Shown: positions 54,671 through 64,000 of the stretch, in pieces | Layout of the letters: every line of letters starts with the position of its first letter | Position numbering within the stretch: position 1 is the stretch's first letter | Assembly: GCF_001577365.1 (NCBI RefSeq) | Contig: NZ_CP014513.1 | Location: forward strand, 186,001 to 250,000 | From: Frondihabitans sp. PAMC 28766 | GTDB lineage: Bacteria > Actinomycetota > Actinomycetes > Actinomycetales > Microbacteriaceae | Reading direction: 5' to 3' | DNA length: 64,000 nt | Made by a program: the position numbers and the translations under genes | Notes under the pieces: model-generated | Told to the model about the DNA's origin: nothing | Seen by the model: only the letters and a program-made list of their open reading frames with translations | The model's database searches: none

Positions 54671-56141
54671 TCATGCGCAGAGCCGCCGTAGCGAGAGCAT
54701 CGCCAGGAGCACCGCGACGAGGAGGCCCGCCAGCAGGGCGACGGGAAGCCCGACCGGTGGCATGGCCAGGCTGACGATCGCCACCGGCAGCGCACTGCGG
54801 CACACCCACCCGATGAACACGGCGCTCGAGACGTCACCGGCCGGTGTCGGCACAGGGGTGGAGACCCAGAGCGGGGCGGCCCCGCTGTTCGCCGTCCAGG
54901 CACGGGCGGCCAGTGCCACGAGGGTGATGCCTGCGCCGATGAACGCCGTCGCTGCCGGAGCGCCCAGCACCCCGGCTGCAACGCCTCCGCCTAGGCAGGC
55001 TGCCAGGAGGGCAAGCGCTGCGGGGACCATGAGGTGCGCGAGCCACTTCTGCGCGAACCCGCCCCTGTCGAGCGCATCGAGCCCGATGTGCTCCACGTGG
55101 TTGCGCAGCCCCGCCATCAGCGGCCCGACCGCCACCTGGGCGACAAGACCGCAGAAGAAGATCTCTGCCGGCTGCCGTTCGACAACCATGAGAGCGGATG
55201 CCAGCGCAACGACGACGCACGACAGGATCGCAGGGGCCGGCAGGCGCTCGATCCCGCGCAGATCCCGTCGGACGATGCGGCGGGCCAGCCCGGTCGAGAA
55301 GTCGAGGGGCCGTCCGCGCCGCCGAAAACGACTCGGCGACGGAGGCGGAAAGACGGCCTTGATATCGCCGACGACGACTCCAGCAGCGGAGGTGGCCCGC
55401 CGCTCTGCGTCGACCTCGAGCGTTGCGGCCGAGACGCCCTCGACGAGCCGGCCGACGAACAGGATGCCGACCACTCCGGCGGCGAGCGCGACGAACGCGA
55501 CGGGAATCAGCGCCTGGGTGGCCCACTCGAACACGCTCCCCGCAATCCCGCCGCCGAGGGCACATGCCCCGATGCCCGCCGAGGCGAGACGGACGGTTCG
55601 TTGCGCAGCAGACCGGGAAGCCAGGATGGCCAAGGCCACGAGAACTCCGGCGGCCAGCCCCGCCGCGCCTGAGCAAGCCGTCGCGACGGGGGGTGCACCG
55701 GTTGCCAAAGAGAGACAGACCGCCAGGACGACTCCGATGCCGCCGGCGGCCACGGTTCGACGACGAGCACTCGAGGCGAGCACCATTCGAGTGCCGAACG
55801 GTCCTCGCACGAAGAAGTGCAGGGTTCGCAGATCGCACCCCACCGGCCCGAGCCAGCGCGGCGCGAACGGGGCCCCGGCGAGCAGGATGCCGGCGACCGC
55901 CATCCCGAGCCACGCAACGGCTTCGGTCGGCACCGGCTCGATGAACTGCCCGAGCAGCATCGTCACGACGCGAAGAGCCGGGTAGACCGCGACCCCACCG
56001 AGTGCCAGTGCCAGGTAGACGATCTCCAGTCGAGACCGAGCCGAGAGGATCCGTCGGCACGCGAGATCACGGAGCGCGCGGCGTCGTATCGGCGCCGGAG
56101 GTCGTCCTGACCGGATCGACTCGACCGGAAGAACGCGAGCG

Positions 56142-56145
<4 letters not shown>
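54671..56145 (-). CDS. Polytopic membrane protein, probable ABC permease (one missing base near 56.05-56.1 kb)
   Basis: The GTG at 56145 overlaps the ATPase stop as GTGA and begins TLAFFRSSRSG. The frame is then lost, and RRRALRDLACRRILSARSRL then EIVYLALALGGVAVYPALRV continues in the next frame into a long hydrophobic protein ending LLAMLSLRRLCA. Repaired length is about 491 aa with 12 or more membrane segments, e.g. AVAWLGMAVAGILLAGAPFA and AILSCVVVALASALMVV. Coupling to a single ATPase gene suggests it is the membrane half of an ABC exporter. The fold resembles none that I can name with confidence (possibly the DUF6297 group, from memory). Confidence 0.65.
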
Positions 56146-56812
<667 letters not shown>

Positions 56813-56921
56813 GACAATCCATTCTAAGCGAAGTGTTCCGCGGGTGGCGAGACCTCAGGAACGACGGCCTTCGCGCCTCCGAGGCTGTCGATCGTGAGGT
56901 CTCGCGCCCTAGGATCTCGGC

Positions 56922-57491
56922 ATGAGCAAAGTCGTCGCGGTCGAATACGTCACCCTCGACGGGGTCTTCGAAGAGCCCGTGGTCGGGCCGTACTTCGGGC
57001 CCGAGCTGGCGAAGTTCCAGGCGGACAACCTCGAGGAGGCCGACGCCCTGCTGCTCGGCCGCGTCACGTACGAGGGGTTCTCGCAGGCGTGGCCGCAGAT
57101 GGAGGCCGAGACGGGCGAGTTCGGCGTGAAGATGAACACGATGCCGAAGCATGTGGCCACCGCGACCCTCGACACGCTCGAGTGGAATGCGACGACGCTC
57201 GAGGGCGACGTCGTCACCGCCGTGACGGCCCTCAAGGCCGACGAGAGCACGGGCACCCTCCTGATCAACGGCTCGGGCGAGCTCTTCAACACGCTGAGCG
57301 AGGCGGGGCTCATCGACGAGTACCGCTTCATGGTCTTCCCCGTCGTCGTCGGCGCGGGCAAGAAGCTCTGGGCGCGACGGGGCGAACGCGCGCTGACGCT
57401 GAGGTCGTCGGTGACCACCGAGACGGGCACGGTCGTGTCGACCTATATGCCCGCAGCGACGCCCACCCAGGCCGCCGGCCCGGCAGCCTGA
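56922..57491 (+). CDS. DHFR-like (RibD C-terminal domain) protein
   Basis: 189 aa. VVAVEYVTLDGVFEEP is the usual start of these dihydrofolate-reductase-fold proteins; LLLGRVTYEGFSQAWPQ and LLINGSGELFNTLSEAGLID follow, then EYRFMVFPVVVGAGKKLWA, the NADPH-binding and core signatures. The family is widespread and its substrates are mostly unknown; many members are flavin- or pterin-related reductases by inference. The stop overlaps the start of the nitrilase-like gene by one base. Confidence 0.9.
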   Translation: MSKVVAVEYVTLDGVFEEPVVGPYFGPELAKFQADNLEEADALLLGRVTYEGFSQAWPQMEAETGEFGVKMNTMPKHVATATLDTLEWNATTLEGDVVTAVTALKADESTGTLLINGSGELFNTLSEAGLIDEYRFMVFPVVVGAGKKLWARRGERALTLRSSVTTETGTVVSTYMPAATPTQAAGPAA

Positions 57492-58315
57492 TGGCCACGG
57501 TCGCGACCGCCCAGCTCGCCCCCTCCGTCACCGACCAGGCGAGCAACCAGCCGCGCGCCGTCGCCGCCCTCGAGGAGGCCCTCGGCAACGGGGCCGACAT
57601 CGTGGTGCTGCCCGAGCTGGTCACCTCCGGCTACGTGTTCGAGTCGAAGGCCGAAGCGAGAGCCGCGGCGATCCGCCCCGACGACGAGATCCTGCAGCAG
57701 TGGTCTCGCCTTGCCGCCACCCGGCCCGACGCGGTCGTCGTGGGCGGCTTCGCCGAGCAGGGCGCCGACGGCGACGTCTACAACAGCGCGGCCATCGTCG
57801 ACGGCACCGGAGTGCGGGCCGTGTACCGCAAGGTGCACCTGTGGGATCAAGAGAAGCTGTACTTCACTCCAGGATCAACGGCGCCCCCGGTGGTGCAGAC
57901 GGCCCACGGCGCGCTCTCGACCATGGTCTGCTTCGACGTCGAGTTCCCGGAGTGGACCCGCCTGGTCGCCCTCGCCGGCGCCGAGATCCTGGCCGTGCCG
58001 ACGAACTGGCCCTTCGCCCCGCGCCCTTCCGGCGAGCGTGTCGCCGAGGTACAGACAGCCATGACCGCGGCCCGCGTCAATCGGATGGCGATCGCCTGCG
58101 CCGATCGCTCGGGTGTCGAGCGGGGCGTGGCGTGGAACGAGGGCTCGAGCATCATCTCGGCCGACGGGTGGGTGCTGGCCGAGGTCGGGGCGGGCGAGGG
58201 GTTCGCCTACGCCGAGGTCGACGCCGCCGCCTCGCGCTCGAAGGGGCTCGGCGGCCTCGCCGACGCCTTCGCCGACCGTCGGCCCGATCTCTACGGCGGC
58301 GTCGCCGGCCCCTAA
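57491..58315 (+). CDS. Carbon-nitrogen hydrolase (nitrilase superfamily amidase)
   Basis: 274 aa from the ATG at 57491. The catalytic triad is visible: Glu in IVVLPELVTSGY, Lys in VYRKVHLWDQEK and Cys in STMVCFDVEFPEW. It lacks the long C-terminus of nitrilases, fitting the omega-amidase/N-carbamoyl-type amidase branches. It is translationally coupled to the DHFR-like gene, suggesting a joint role in turnover of a nitrogen-containing metabolite. Confidence 0.9.
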   Translation: MATVATAQLAPSVTDQASNQPRAVAALEEALGNGADIVVLPELVTSGYVFESKAEARAAAIRPDDEILQQWSRLAATRPDAVVVGGFAEQGADGDVYNSAAIVDGTGVRAVYRKVHLWDQEKLYFTPGSTAPPVVQTAHGALSTMVCFDVEFPEWTRLVALAGAEILAVPTNWPFAPRPSGERVAEVQTAMTAARVNRMAIACADRSGVERGVAWNEGSSIISADGWVLAEVGAGEGFAYAEVDAAASRSKGLGGLADAFADRRPDLYGGVAGP

Positions 58316-58323
58316 CGGCGGCC

Positions 58324-59769
58324 CTAGCGGCGCGTCCGCGGCAGGAGGAAGCCGAGCACTAGCGGCACCAGCCCGAACGCCAGCACCCACCAGAACGTCT
58401 GCCCGAACGCCGCAGCGGCGGCCGCCGGGCTCGACCCGGCGCGAGACACCGCCCCCTCGAGCAGGACCGCGATCACGGTGACGCCGAACGGCGCCCCGAC
58501 TCGCTGCACGATGCTGAAGGCCGTGCCGGCCCGCGGGATCTCCGCGTGCGTCAGATCGGCGAACGCCAGCGTCATGATCGTCATCAGCACCGCACCCGAG
58601 CCGAGGCCGAGCACGTACTGCCCGACGAGCTGCAGCACGTCGTGCCCCGACGCGCTGGCCATCGTGAAGGGCACGAGGCCGAGCATGGTCAGGATGCCAC
58701 CGGTCACGACGATCCACTTCGGCTCGATGCGGCCCTTCAGCCGCCCGTTCAGCACGAAGTAGGTGACCGTGCCGAGCCCCTGGGGGATGAGCAGCAGGCC
58801 GGTGGCGAACGTCGAGTCGCCCCGGATCTGCTGATAGAAGAGCGGCAGCAGGAACATCGCCGAGTAGGTCGAAAAACCGCCGACGAACGTGATCACACCC
58901 GCGAGCCCGAAGCTGCGCCGCCGGAAGGGGCGCACGTCGACGAGCGGGGCCCGCCGTCTCACCCGCAGCGAGTAGACGACGAAACCGAGCACCAGGCCGA
59001 CCCCGGCAGCCATCGGCCCCCAGGTGTCGAACGCGGTGAAGCCGCCGTCGCCCCCGGCCCGGCTGATGCCGTAGGCGAGGCCGACGAGCCCGGGGGTGAG
59101 CAGCACGAACCCGACGAGGTCGAAGGGGTGTGCCGCCCGCTCGGCACGCGAGAGCCCGTCGGCGGTCGGCAGCAGGCGCGGGGCGAGCACGAGGGCGGCC
59201 ACGCAGAGCGGCACGTTGACGAAGAAGAGCCAGCGCCAGCTCACCGACGAGACGAGTGCGCCACCGATCACCGGGCCGAGGATCGGCCCGAGCTGGGCGG
59301 GAATGCCGATGGCGGCGATCGCCTTGCTGAGCCGCGCCGGGCCGGCTGCCCGCGTCAGGATCGTGATCGTGACGGGAAGCACCATGCCGCCGCCGACGCC
59401 CTGGAGCACGCGGAACCCGATGAGGCTCGGCAGGTTCCACGACAGCCCGCAGAGCACCGAGCCGAGAAGGAAGACGGCGACCGCGGCGGTCCAGACGCGT
59501 CGTGCCCCGAAGTGCTCGCTCGCCCAGCCCGTGATCGGGATGACGCCGGCGAGCGCCAGGAGATACCCGCTCGAGATCCACTGCGTCGATGCGACCGAGG
59601 CGTGGAAGACGACGTGCAGGTGGTCGAGGGCGACGTTGACGATCGTGGTGTCGAGGATGCTCGTGATCGCGCCGAGCAGCAGCACGACGCTGGTGATAGT
59701 GAGTCGGCGATCACTCACGAGGGCCGACGACGTGTCGACCGCCGATGCCGTTTCTGAGGTCTGAGTCAT
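58324..59769 (-). CDS. MFS drug exporter, DHA2 (EmrB/QacA) type
   Basis: 481 aa from the ATG at 59769. Fourteen predicted helices; motif D1 LLLGAITSILDTTIVNVALD, motif A GWASEHFGARRVW, motif B GFRVLQGVGGGMVLPVT and motif C GPILGPVIGGALV are all present. Proton-driven exporter of drugs or hydrophobic metabolites in the inner membrane. It is divergent from a TetR gene with an operator palindrome in the shared promoter region, the standard substrate-induced efflux arrangement. Confidence 0.93.
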   Translation of the reverse strand: MTQTSETASAVDTSSALVSDRRLTITSVVLLLGAITSILDTTIVNVALDHLHVVFHASVASTQWISSGYLLALAGVIPITGWASEHFGARRVWTAAVAVFLLGSVLCGLSWNLPSLIGFRVLQGVGGGMVLPVTITILTRAAGPARLSKAIAAIGIPAQLGPILGPVIGGALVSSVSWRWLFFVNVPLCVAALVLAPRLLPTADGLSRAERAAHPFDLVGFVLLTPGLVGLAYGISRAGGDGGFTAFDTWGPMAAGVGLVLGFVVYSLRVRRRAPLVDVRPFRRRSFGLAGVITFVGGFSTYSAMFLLPLFYQQIRGDSTFATGLLLIPQGLGTVTYFVLNGRLKGRIEPKWIVVTGGILTMLGLVPFTMASASGHDVLQLVGQYVLGLGSGAVLMTIMTLAFADLTHAEIPRAGTAFSIVQRVGAPFGVTVIAVLLEGAVSRAGSSPAAAAAAFGQTFWWVLAFGLVPLVLGFLLPRTRR

Positions 59770-59772
59770 AAT

Positions 59773-59800
59773 TTGTAAACTACACCGTGCAGTGTAGTTA
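59773..59800. promoter_or_regulatory. Divergent TetR/MFS promoters with TetR operator
   Basis: AACTACAC-CGTGCA-GTGTAGTT (59778-59799), a perfect 8-bp palindrome, lies inside TTGTAA-16-TAGTTA (59773-59800), a plus-strand promoter for the TetR gene. On the minus strand TTAACT with TTACAA 17 bp away could drive the exporter. Binding would block both. Confidence 0.7.
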
Positions 59801-59825
59801 AGTCGAGAGCCGATAGGATCAGCGC

Positions 59826-60467
59826 GTGACCACCGCTGCCGATCGACCCCTGAGGGCAGGATCAGCGGCCAAGCGCTCGGCGATCCTGACGGCCGCCCGC
59901 GACCTCTTCCTCGCCGACGGCTTCGAACGCACCAGCGTCGACTCGATCGCCGCAGCCTCCGGCGGGGTCTCCAAGCGCACCATCTACGACTACTTCGGCG
60001 ACAAGAGCGCCCTGCTGCTCGCCGTGGTGGAGCAGTCGGTCGAAGGGCTCCTGACATCGGTCAAGGCGGCCGTCGACGACGAGCTCTCGGATGACGTCCG
60101 CACCCGCGCCGACCTGGAGGCGGCGCTGCACGCCTTCGTGGCCCGGGTCGCGGACACCACGCTCGGCTCGGCCGACTATGCGGCGCTGGTCGGGCTCGTC
60201 CGGTCGGAGGCCGCGCACCTGCCCGGACTCGCAGCACGCTGGACGGCACGCGAGCCCGAAGACCTGCTGGCCGAGCGGTTCGCCCACTTCGAGCAGGCCG
60301 GGCTGCTGCACGTGCCGAAGCCCCGCACTGCCGCCGATCAGTTCACCGCACTGACGTTCGGGCTGTCTCAGAGCGAGACGCCGCTCGCGATCGCCGTCCC
60401 CGGCAGCCGCCGTGAGGAGATCCTGCGCGACGGCGTCGAGGCCTTCATGCGGGCGTATGCGATCTGA
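59826..60467 (+). CDS. TetR-family regulator of the DHA2 exporter
   Basis: 213 aa from the GTG at 59826. HTH at residues about 15-62: SAILTAARDLFLADGFERTS, VDSIAAASGGVSKRTIYDYF then GDKSALLLAVVEQ. The C-terminal ligand domain has TAADQFTALTFGL, as in the AefR-like C-terminal group. Adjacent palindrome and divergent exporter define its probable target. Confidence 0.92.
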   Translation: MTTAADRPLRAGSAAKRSAILTAARDLFLADGFERTSVDSIAAASGGVSKRTIYDYFGDKSALLLAVVEQSVEGLLTSVKAAVDDELSDDVRTRADLEAALHAFVARVADTTLGSADYAALVGLVRSEAAHLPGLAARWTAREPEDLLAERFAHFEQAGLLHVPKPRTAADQFTALTFGLSQSETPLAIAVPGSRREEILRDGVEAFMRAYAI

Positions 60468-60502
60468 GGCGGCCACCTGCACAGCTGTCGCGCGAGAGCT
60501 TG

Positions 60503-60537
60503 TTGCACCGATGGAGAGAGTGAGTGTACAGTCACTC
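60503..60537 (+). promoter_or_regulatory. Promoter and operator of the second TetR gene
   Basis: TTGCAC (60503-60508), 16 bp, TGTACA (60525-60530), with the half-palindromic GAGTGTACAGTCACTC (60522-60537) over the -10 region and ending 2 bases before the ATG at 60540. A start about 7-10 bases after the -10 would make the mRNA leaderless. Confidence 0.6.
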
Positions 60538-60539
60538 AC

Positions 60540-61109
60540 ATGTCCACCACGAAGACACTCTCGACCGCAGAGGCCCGGCGCGACACCGCGATCGACTCCG
60601 CCGTCGAGGTCTTCGCGCGCACCGGCTACCTCGGCACGCCCGTCGCCGCGGTGGCCGAGCACGCGCGCATCTCTACCGCCTACGTCTTCAAGCTCTTCCC
60701 GAGCAAGGAGTCGCTGTTCGTGGCGGCCCTCGACCGGTGCTTCGACCGCATCGTCGACGCCCTCGAGGCGGGGGCGCACGCCGAGACCGTCGACCAGTCG
60801 CCGACCGGCATCCTCGACGCCATGGGCGCCGCCTACGCCGAGCTGATCGCCGACCGCTCGCTGATCATGCTGCAGGTGCACGCCCAGTCGGCCACCACGG
60901 TGCCCGAGATCGCCGCCGCCCTGCGGGCCGGCCTCGAGCGGGTCACCGAGTTCGCCTCGACCCGCTCGGGCGCCTCGGATGCGGCCGTGCAGCGCTTCCT
61001 CGCCTACGGGCAGCTCTGCCACCTCATCGTCACCGCCGGCATCGACGGCAGCGAGGGCCACTGGGCCGAGGTCGTCTCGGCCGGCATCAGCCACCCGTCG
61101 CCCCGCTAG
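60540..61109 (+). CDS. TetR-family regulator of the downstream MDR oxidoreductase
   Basis: 189 aa. HTH region: TAIDSAVEVFARTGYLG-like (ARTGYLGTPVAAVAEHARIS then TAYVFKLFPSKESLFVAALD). The C-terminal part has FLAYGQLCHLIVTAGID. No RBS is seen, consistent with a leaderless start. Matching palindromes at its own start and before the gene at 61226 indicate that it controls both; it probably responds to the substrate of that oxidoreductase. Confidence 0.9.
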   Translation: MSTTKTLSTAEARRDTAIDSAVEVFARTGYLGTPVAAVAEHARISTAYVFKLFPSKESLFVAALDRCFDRIVDALEAGAHAETVDQSPTGILDAMGAAYAELIADRSLIMLQVHAQSATTVPEIAAALRAGLERVTEFASTRSGASDAAVQRFLAYGQLCHLIVTAGIDGSEGHWAEVVSAGISHPSPR

Positions 61110-61155
61110 CACCGCACCGCACCGCACCGCACCGACCCGCACCGCACCGCACCGA
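61109..61155. repeat. GCACC pentamer tandem repeat
   Basis: About nine GCACC/GACCC units directly after the TetR stop codon. A simple sequence repeat with no role evident; it may vary in length. Confidence 0.8.
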
Positions 61156-61159
61156 ACAA

Positions 61160-61185
61160 GCAGGCCGCCCCTTTCCGCGGCCTGC
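61160..61185 (+). terminator. Hairpin between TetR gene and oxidoreductase
   Basis: GCAGGCCGC and its exact complement GCGGCCTGC form a 9-bp stem around an 8-base loop; no T-run. It would end or attenuate the TetR transcript just before the second operator. Confidence 0.5.
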
Positions 61186-61190
61186 ATAGT

Positions 61191-61206
61191 GAGTGACCAG
61201 TCACTC
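61191..61206. promoter_or_regulatory. TetR operator before the MDR oxidoreductase
   Basis: GAGTGAC-CA-GTCACTC, a perfect 7-bp palindrome with a 2-bp centre. It shares GAGTG-N6-TCACTC-type arms with the site at 60522-60537 and lies 19 bp before the ATG at 61226. Confidence 0.7.
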
Positions 61207-61225
61207 TCAACCGAAGGAGATCACC

Positions 61226-62260
61226 ATGAGCACCACCACCCTCGAAGTCGTCCTCCCCGGGCTCGTCGCCCCCGACGGCCTGATCCTGCAGCCCGGCTCG
61301 CTCGACGCACCCACGGCGGGCCGCATCGTCGTGCGCGTCGAGGCCACCGGCGTCTCGTCGGCCGAGAAGGCGATGCGCCGAGGTCGCTACTACGGACAGC
61401 CGAAGTTCCCGTTCGTGCCGGGCTACGACCTCGTCGGCCGCGTCGAGGCCGTGGGCGACGGCGTCGACCGCGCCTTCACCGGCCGTCGCGTCGCAGCTCT
61501 CACCCAGCACGGCGCCTGGGCCACCCACGTCGACATCGCGGCGCAGGACGCCATCGTGGTCGCCGAAGACGTGCGCCCGGCCGAGATCGAGACCCTCATC
61601 GTCAGCGGAGTCACCGCCTGGCAGATGCTGCACCGCGCGGCGAAGCGCCCCCTCGGCGCCGGCTCCACGATCGTGGTGCACGGGGCGAACAGCAGCGTCG
61701 GCGGCATCCTGGCCCAGCTCGCTCGGCGCGACGGCGTGCGCGTCATCGGCACGGCCTCACCTCGCCACCACGCGCAGCTGCGCGACAACGACGTCGAACC
61801 GCTCGACTACAACGACCCCGACCTGGGCGCAGCCGTGCGCCGGCTCGCCCCGGGCGGCGTCGACGCCGTGTTCGACAACGTCGGCGGTGCCGTGATGCAC
61901 ACGTCGTGGCGGATGCTCGCCCCCCGCGGCAGCCTCGTCTGCTACGCCATCATGTCGACGACGACGGGCGACGGCAGCATGGGCGCGGCCTTCGTCCGAG
62001 CCCTGGCGTGGAACGTGCTGCGGAGCGCCCTGCCGAACGGCCGCCGTGCCACGTTCTACAACATCTGGAGCCTCTCGAAGGCGCGGCCCGCGGTCTTCCG
62101 CCGCCGCCTGGCGCAGGATCTGACGGCCCTCGTCGACCTCGTCCGTCGCGGCGACCTGGTGCCCGACATCGCCGCCGAGCTGCCGCTGGCCGACGTGGTG
62201 GAGGCCCTCACCCTCGCCGAGTCGCGAACGACGTCCGGCAAGGTGATCCTGCTGCCGTAG
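61226..62260 (+). CDS. MDR-family zinc-independent oxidoreductase (quinone reductase-like)
   Basis: 344 aa from the ATG at 61226 with GAAGGAG upstream. GroES-like N-domain (VRVEATGVSSAEKAMRRGRY, FVPGYDLVGRVEAVGDGVDR), Rossmann motif in IVVHGANSSVGGILAQLARR, and VDAVFDNVGGAVMHTSWRML typical of the synaptic-vesicle VAT-1-like/zeta-crystallin group. No catalytic zinc ligands. The upstream TetR operator suggests induction by quinones or aldehydes. Confidence 0.9.
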   Translation: MSTTTLEVVLPGLVAPDGLILQPGSLDAPTAGRIVVRVEATGVSSAEKAMRRGRYYGQPKFPFVPGYDLVGRVEAVGDGVDRAFTGRRVAALTQHGAWATHVDIAAQDAIVVAEDVRPAEIETLIVSGVTAWQMLHRAAKRPLGAGSTIVVHGANSSVGGILAQLARRDGVRVIGTASPRHHAQLRDNDVEPLDYNDPDLGAAVRRLAPGGVDAVFDNVGGAVMHTSWRMLAPRGSLVCYAIMSTTTGDGSMGAAFVRALAWNVLRSALPNGRRATFYNIWSLSKARPAVFRRRLAQDLTALVDLVRRGDLVPDIAAELPLADVVEALTLAESRTTSGKVILLP

Positions 62261-62267
62261 CCCCCCG

Positions 62268-62924
62268 CTACTTCGACGGGGGCGAGACCCACACGTTGGG
62301 CGCCAGACGCTGCGACCCGGCGGGAGCCCTGACGCACGAGCGCCCGCCGCCGTCGTTCACGAGGGCGAACGTGCCGCCCGAGCCGCTGTCGCCCGCCTCG
62401 ATGCTCACTCCCCCGGCGGCAGACGCCCCGCCGCAGCCGGAAGTCAGGCCACCCGATGCCGGCTCGTCGAGCAGCAGGCACACGGCGACGTCGGCGACGA
62501 TCGGGGTGTCGGTCGCGCCGGCGGCCCGGAACGTGCCGGCGGGCAGCACGTCGGTCGACAGCCGCTGGCGGCGCAGGATCGCGAGGTCGTCGTACGGAAA
62601 GGCCGTCGGCGTGATCGGCCCCGCGATGGGAGACGGCGTCGAGCTGCCGATCAGAGACGCCAACGTGCCGCCGCCCGTCGACCCCGCCGCGTCGGGCGCG
62701 CGGAGGTACGGCCCCGCCACGATGAATGCGGCGGCGGCGACGACTGCCGCGACTCCCGCGGCTGCGGCGACCAGGCCGGCCACGCGCAGGCGGTGCCGCG
62801 AGGCTGTGACCGAGGGCCCAGGATCCTGCGCGCCGGTCTCGACGGCGGCGTCACGGCGCTGCTCGCCCGGCTCGCCGCCCGGCCGATAGCGTGCGTAGGC
62901 ATCGGTGTCGTGCCCCCTGGTCAT
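62268..62924 (-). CDS. Membrane-anchored hypothetical protein
   Basis: 218 aa from the ATG at 62924. Residues 1-45 are a polar N-terminus; one membrane helix (RVAGLVAAAAGVAAVVAAAA) at about 46-70 is followed by an extracytoplasmic Gly/Ser/Thr-rich domain containing CLLLDEP and SGCGG (possible disulfide) and ending APNVWVSPPSK. I recognise no family. It overlaps neither neighbour and no regulatory site is visible. Confidence 0.6.
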   Translation of the reverse strand: MTRGHDTDAYARYRPGGEPGEQRRDAAVETGAQDPGPSVTASRHRLRVAGLVAAAAGVAAVVAAAAFIVAGPYLRAPDAAGSTGGGTLASLIGSSTPSPIAGPITPTAFPYDDLAILRRQRLSTDVLPAGTFRAAGATDTPIVADVAVCLLLDEPASGGLTSGCGGASAAGGVSIEAGDSGSGGTFALVNDGGGRSCVRAPAGSQRLAPNVWVSPPSK

Positions 62925-62999
62925 GCCCAGCCACTAGGGCCCGCCAGGCTTCCTCCGCCCCAGGCAGAAGTGCCCGGCCTGTGACGTCCGGGCGACGGT

Positions 63000-64000
63000 C
63001 TACTGCACCGCTGCGGTCAACCGGCAGACGTTGTCGAGGATGCGCGCGAGCAGCGGGCGGTCGAGCCACTCGGCAAGACTGAGCTCGCGGGACTTCGAGC
63101 GGTAGTCGTCTTCGATGGCCCGCAGGCGGTCGACGAAGCGACGACCGCGGATCATGACCGAGACCTCGAAGTCGAGGCTGAACGAACGCATGTCCATGTT
63201 CGACGAGCCGACGACGGCGACGTCCGAGTCGACGGTGAAGTGCTTCGCGTGCAGAACGATCGGCTTCTCGTACAGGAAGATGCGGACACCCGCCCGCAGC
63301 AGGGTCTCGTAGTACGACCGCTGCGCGTGGTACACCATGAACTGGTCGCCGATCTCGCACGCGAACAGCTGTACCTCGACACCGCGCTGTGCGGCCGTGG
63401 TGATCGCATAGAGCATCGAGTCGTCGGGCACGAAGTAGGGGCTGACGATGATCAGCTTCTCTTGCGCGCCGTAGACCAGCGCGTTGAAGAGCCGCAAGTT
63501 GTTCTCGCCCTCGAACCCGGGGCCCGACGGCACGATCTGGCAGTCGAGGGTGTCGGGATCCTGCACGTCGTGAATGGGGTCGGCCTCGCGCTGCAGCAGC
63601 TCGTCGGTTTCGGCGTACCAGTCGGTGATGAAGATCGCGTTGACACCGGCCACGACCGGGCCCTCGAGGCGCAGCATGAGGTCTTTCCACCGAAGGTGAC
63701 GACGCTTGTTGCCGTTCTTGTTGTAGTCGGGGTCGACGAGGTTCTGCGACCCCATGAAGCCGACGGTGCCGTCGATCACGACGACCTTGCGGTGGTTGCG
63801 GAGGTCGGGGCGGCGACGCAGGATCGTGCGCGCGTTGACCGGCAGCATCGCCCGGTACGGGATGCCCGTCTTCTTCAACCACGCAACCGTCTTCTTGCCC
63901 GCCGGGTTGCGCATGGTCGTCCAGTCGTCGTACAGCACCCGCACGGTGACCCCGCGCTTGTGGGCGTCGTCGAGGGCCTGGCAGAACTCGATCGTGGCCT
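63000..64000 (-). CDS. Cardiolipin synthase-like phospholipase D protein (N-terminus outside window)
   Basis: The frame continues past the window end (ATIEFCQALDDAHKRGVTVR lies just inside), so the start and the N-terminal membrane helices are missing; 333 codons are visible. Two HKD motifs: HRKVVVIDGTVGF with GSQNLVDPDYNKNGN, and HAKHFTVDSDVAVVGSSNMD. This is the two-motif arrangement of bacterial Cls, which joins phosphatidylglycerol units at the membrane. It ends CRLTAAVQ. Confidence 0.9.
   Translation of the reverse strand, partial: ATIEFCQALDDAHKRGVTVRVLYDDWTTMRNPAGKKTVAWLKKTGIPYRAMLPVNARTILRRRPDLRNHRKVVVIDGTVGFMGSQNLVDPDYNKNGNKRRHLRWKDLMLRLEGPVVAGVNAIFITDWYAETDELLQREADPIHDVQDPDTLDCQIVPSGPGFEGENNLRLFNALVYGAQEKLIIVSPYFVPDDSMLYAITTAAQRGVEVQLFACEIGDQFMVYHAQRSYYETLLRAGVRIFLYEKPIVLHAKHFTVDSDVAVVGSSNMDMRSFSLDFEVSVMIRGRRFVDRLRAIEDDYRSKSRELSLAEWLDRPLLARILDNVCRLTAAVQ

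Noticed and set aside
61109..61155. GCACC repeats considered as a CRISPR array
   Set aside because: Units are 5 bp with no spacers; a simple sequence repeat.

Overview
The window is high-GC DNA with dense, short-spaced genes, GTG/TTG starts, many GTGA/ATGA stop-start overlaps and actinobacterial families (KdpDE, LAxTG-anchored surface proteins, chaplin-like repeats, WXG100 proteins, an MshA-like glycosyltransferase). This suggests an actinomycete, most plausibly a soil or plant-associated Microbacteriaceae member. That placement is inferred from gene content; no rRNA gene or taxonomic marker is present.

Layout. 1-8.5 kb holds a catabolic and redox cluster: FAH-family hydrolase, NmrA-like protein, GntR regulator, DUF3500 protein, MDR oxidoreductase, HsaA-like flavin monooxygenase, NAD epimerase, LuxR response regulator and a GlsB-type membrane protein. 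8.5-18.4 kb is dominated by an ~8.4-kb gene for a giant DUF11-repeat, LAFTG-anchored surface protein; an MFS exporter gene beside it carries the same upstream sequence box. 18.4-28 kb carries SDR/AraC genes, a sugar-type ABC operon with an esterase, an IS630-type element, a second esterase and a PucR-like regulator. Near-identical palindromes suggest that this regulator controls both the esterase and the ABC operon, and the IS sits between the operon and its presumed operator. 28-33 kb has a MarR/SDR pair and two cell-surface genes, including a chaplin-like protein with a collagen-like PTG stalk and an LAYTG signal. 33-38.4 kb has SDR, MBL-like, XRE and AraC genes, then a graveyard of gene fragments around a tRNA-Arg. 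38.4-44.3 kb has a PAP2 phosphatase, a VIT1/CCC1-type transporter and kdpDE, preceded only by the 3' relic of kdpC. 44.4-49.6 kb is a polymorphic-toxin locus: two WXG100-like proteins, a toxin with a C-terminal HNH-like nuclease, a mosaic tandem array of immunity paralogues (one truncated) and a DUF1851-type immunity candidate. 49.6-64 kb holds DUF429, GNAT, glgX, a GT4 glycosyltransferase, an ABC transporter, a DHFR-like protein, a carbon-nitrogen hydrolase, two TetR-controlled pairs (DHA2 exporter; MDR oxidoreductase) and a cardiolipin-synthase-like gene cut by the window edge.

Quality note. At least ten otherwise intact genes are broken by single-base insertions or deletions, often in G/C runs or repeats (13.88, 22.42, 22.97, 30.3-30.5, 32.5-32.7, 44.57, 53.37, 56.05-56.1 and 56.52 kb). 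The simplest reading is residual assembly or sequencing error. Some, especially in the IS-adjacent ABC operon, could be true decay. I give merged spans and state where the frame changes.
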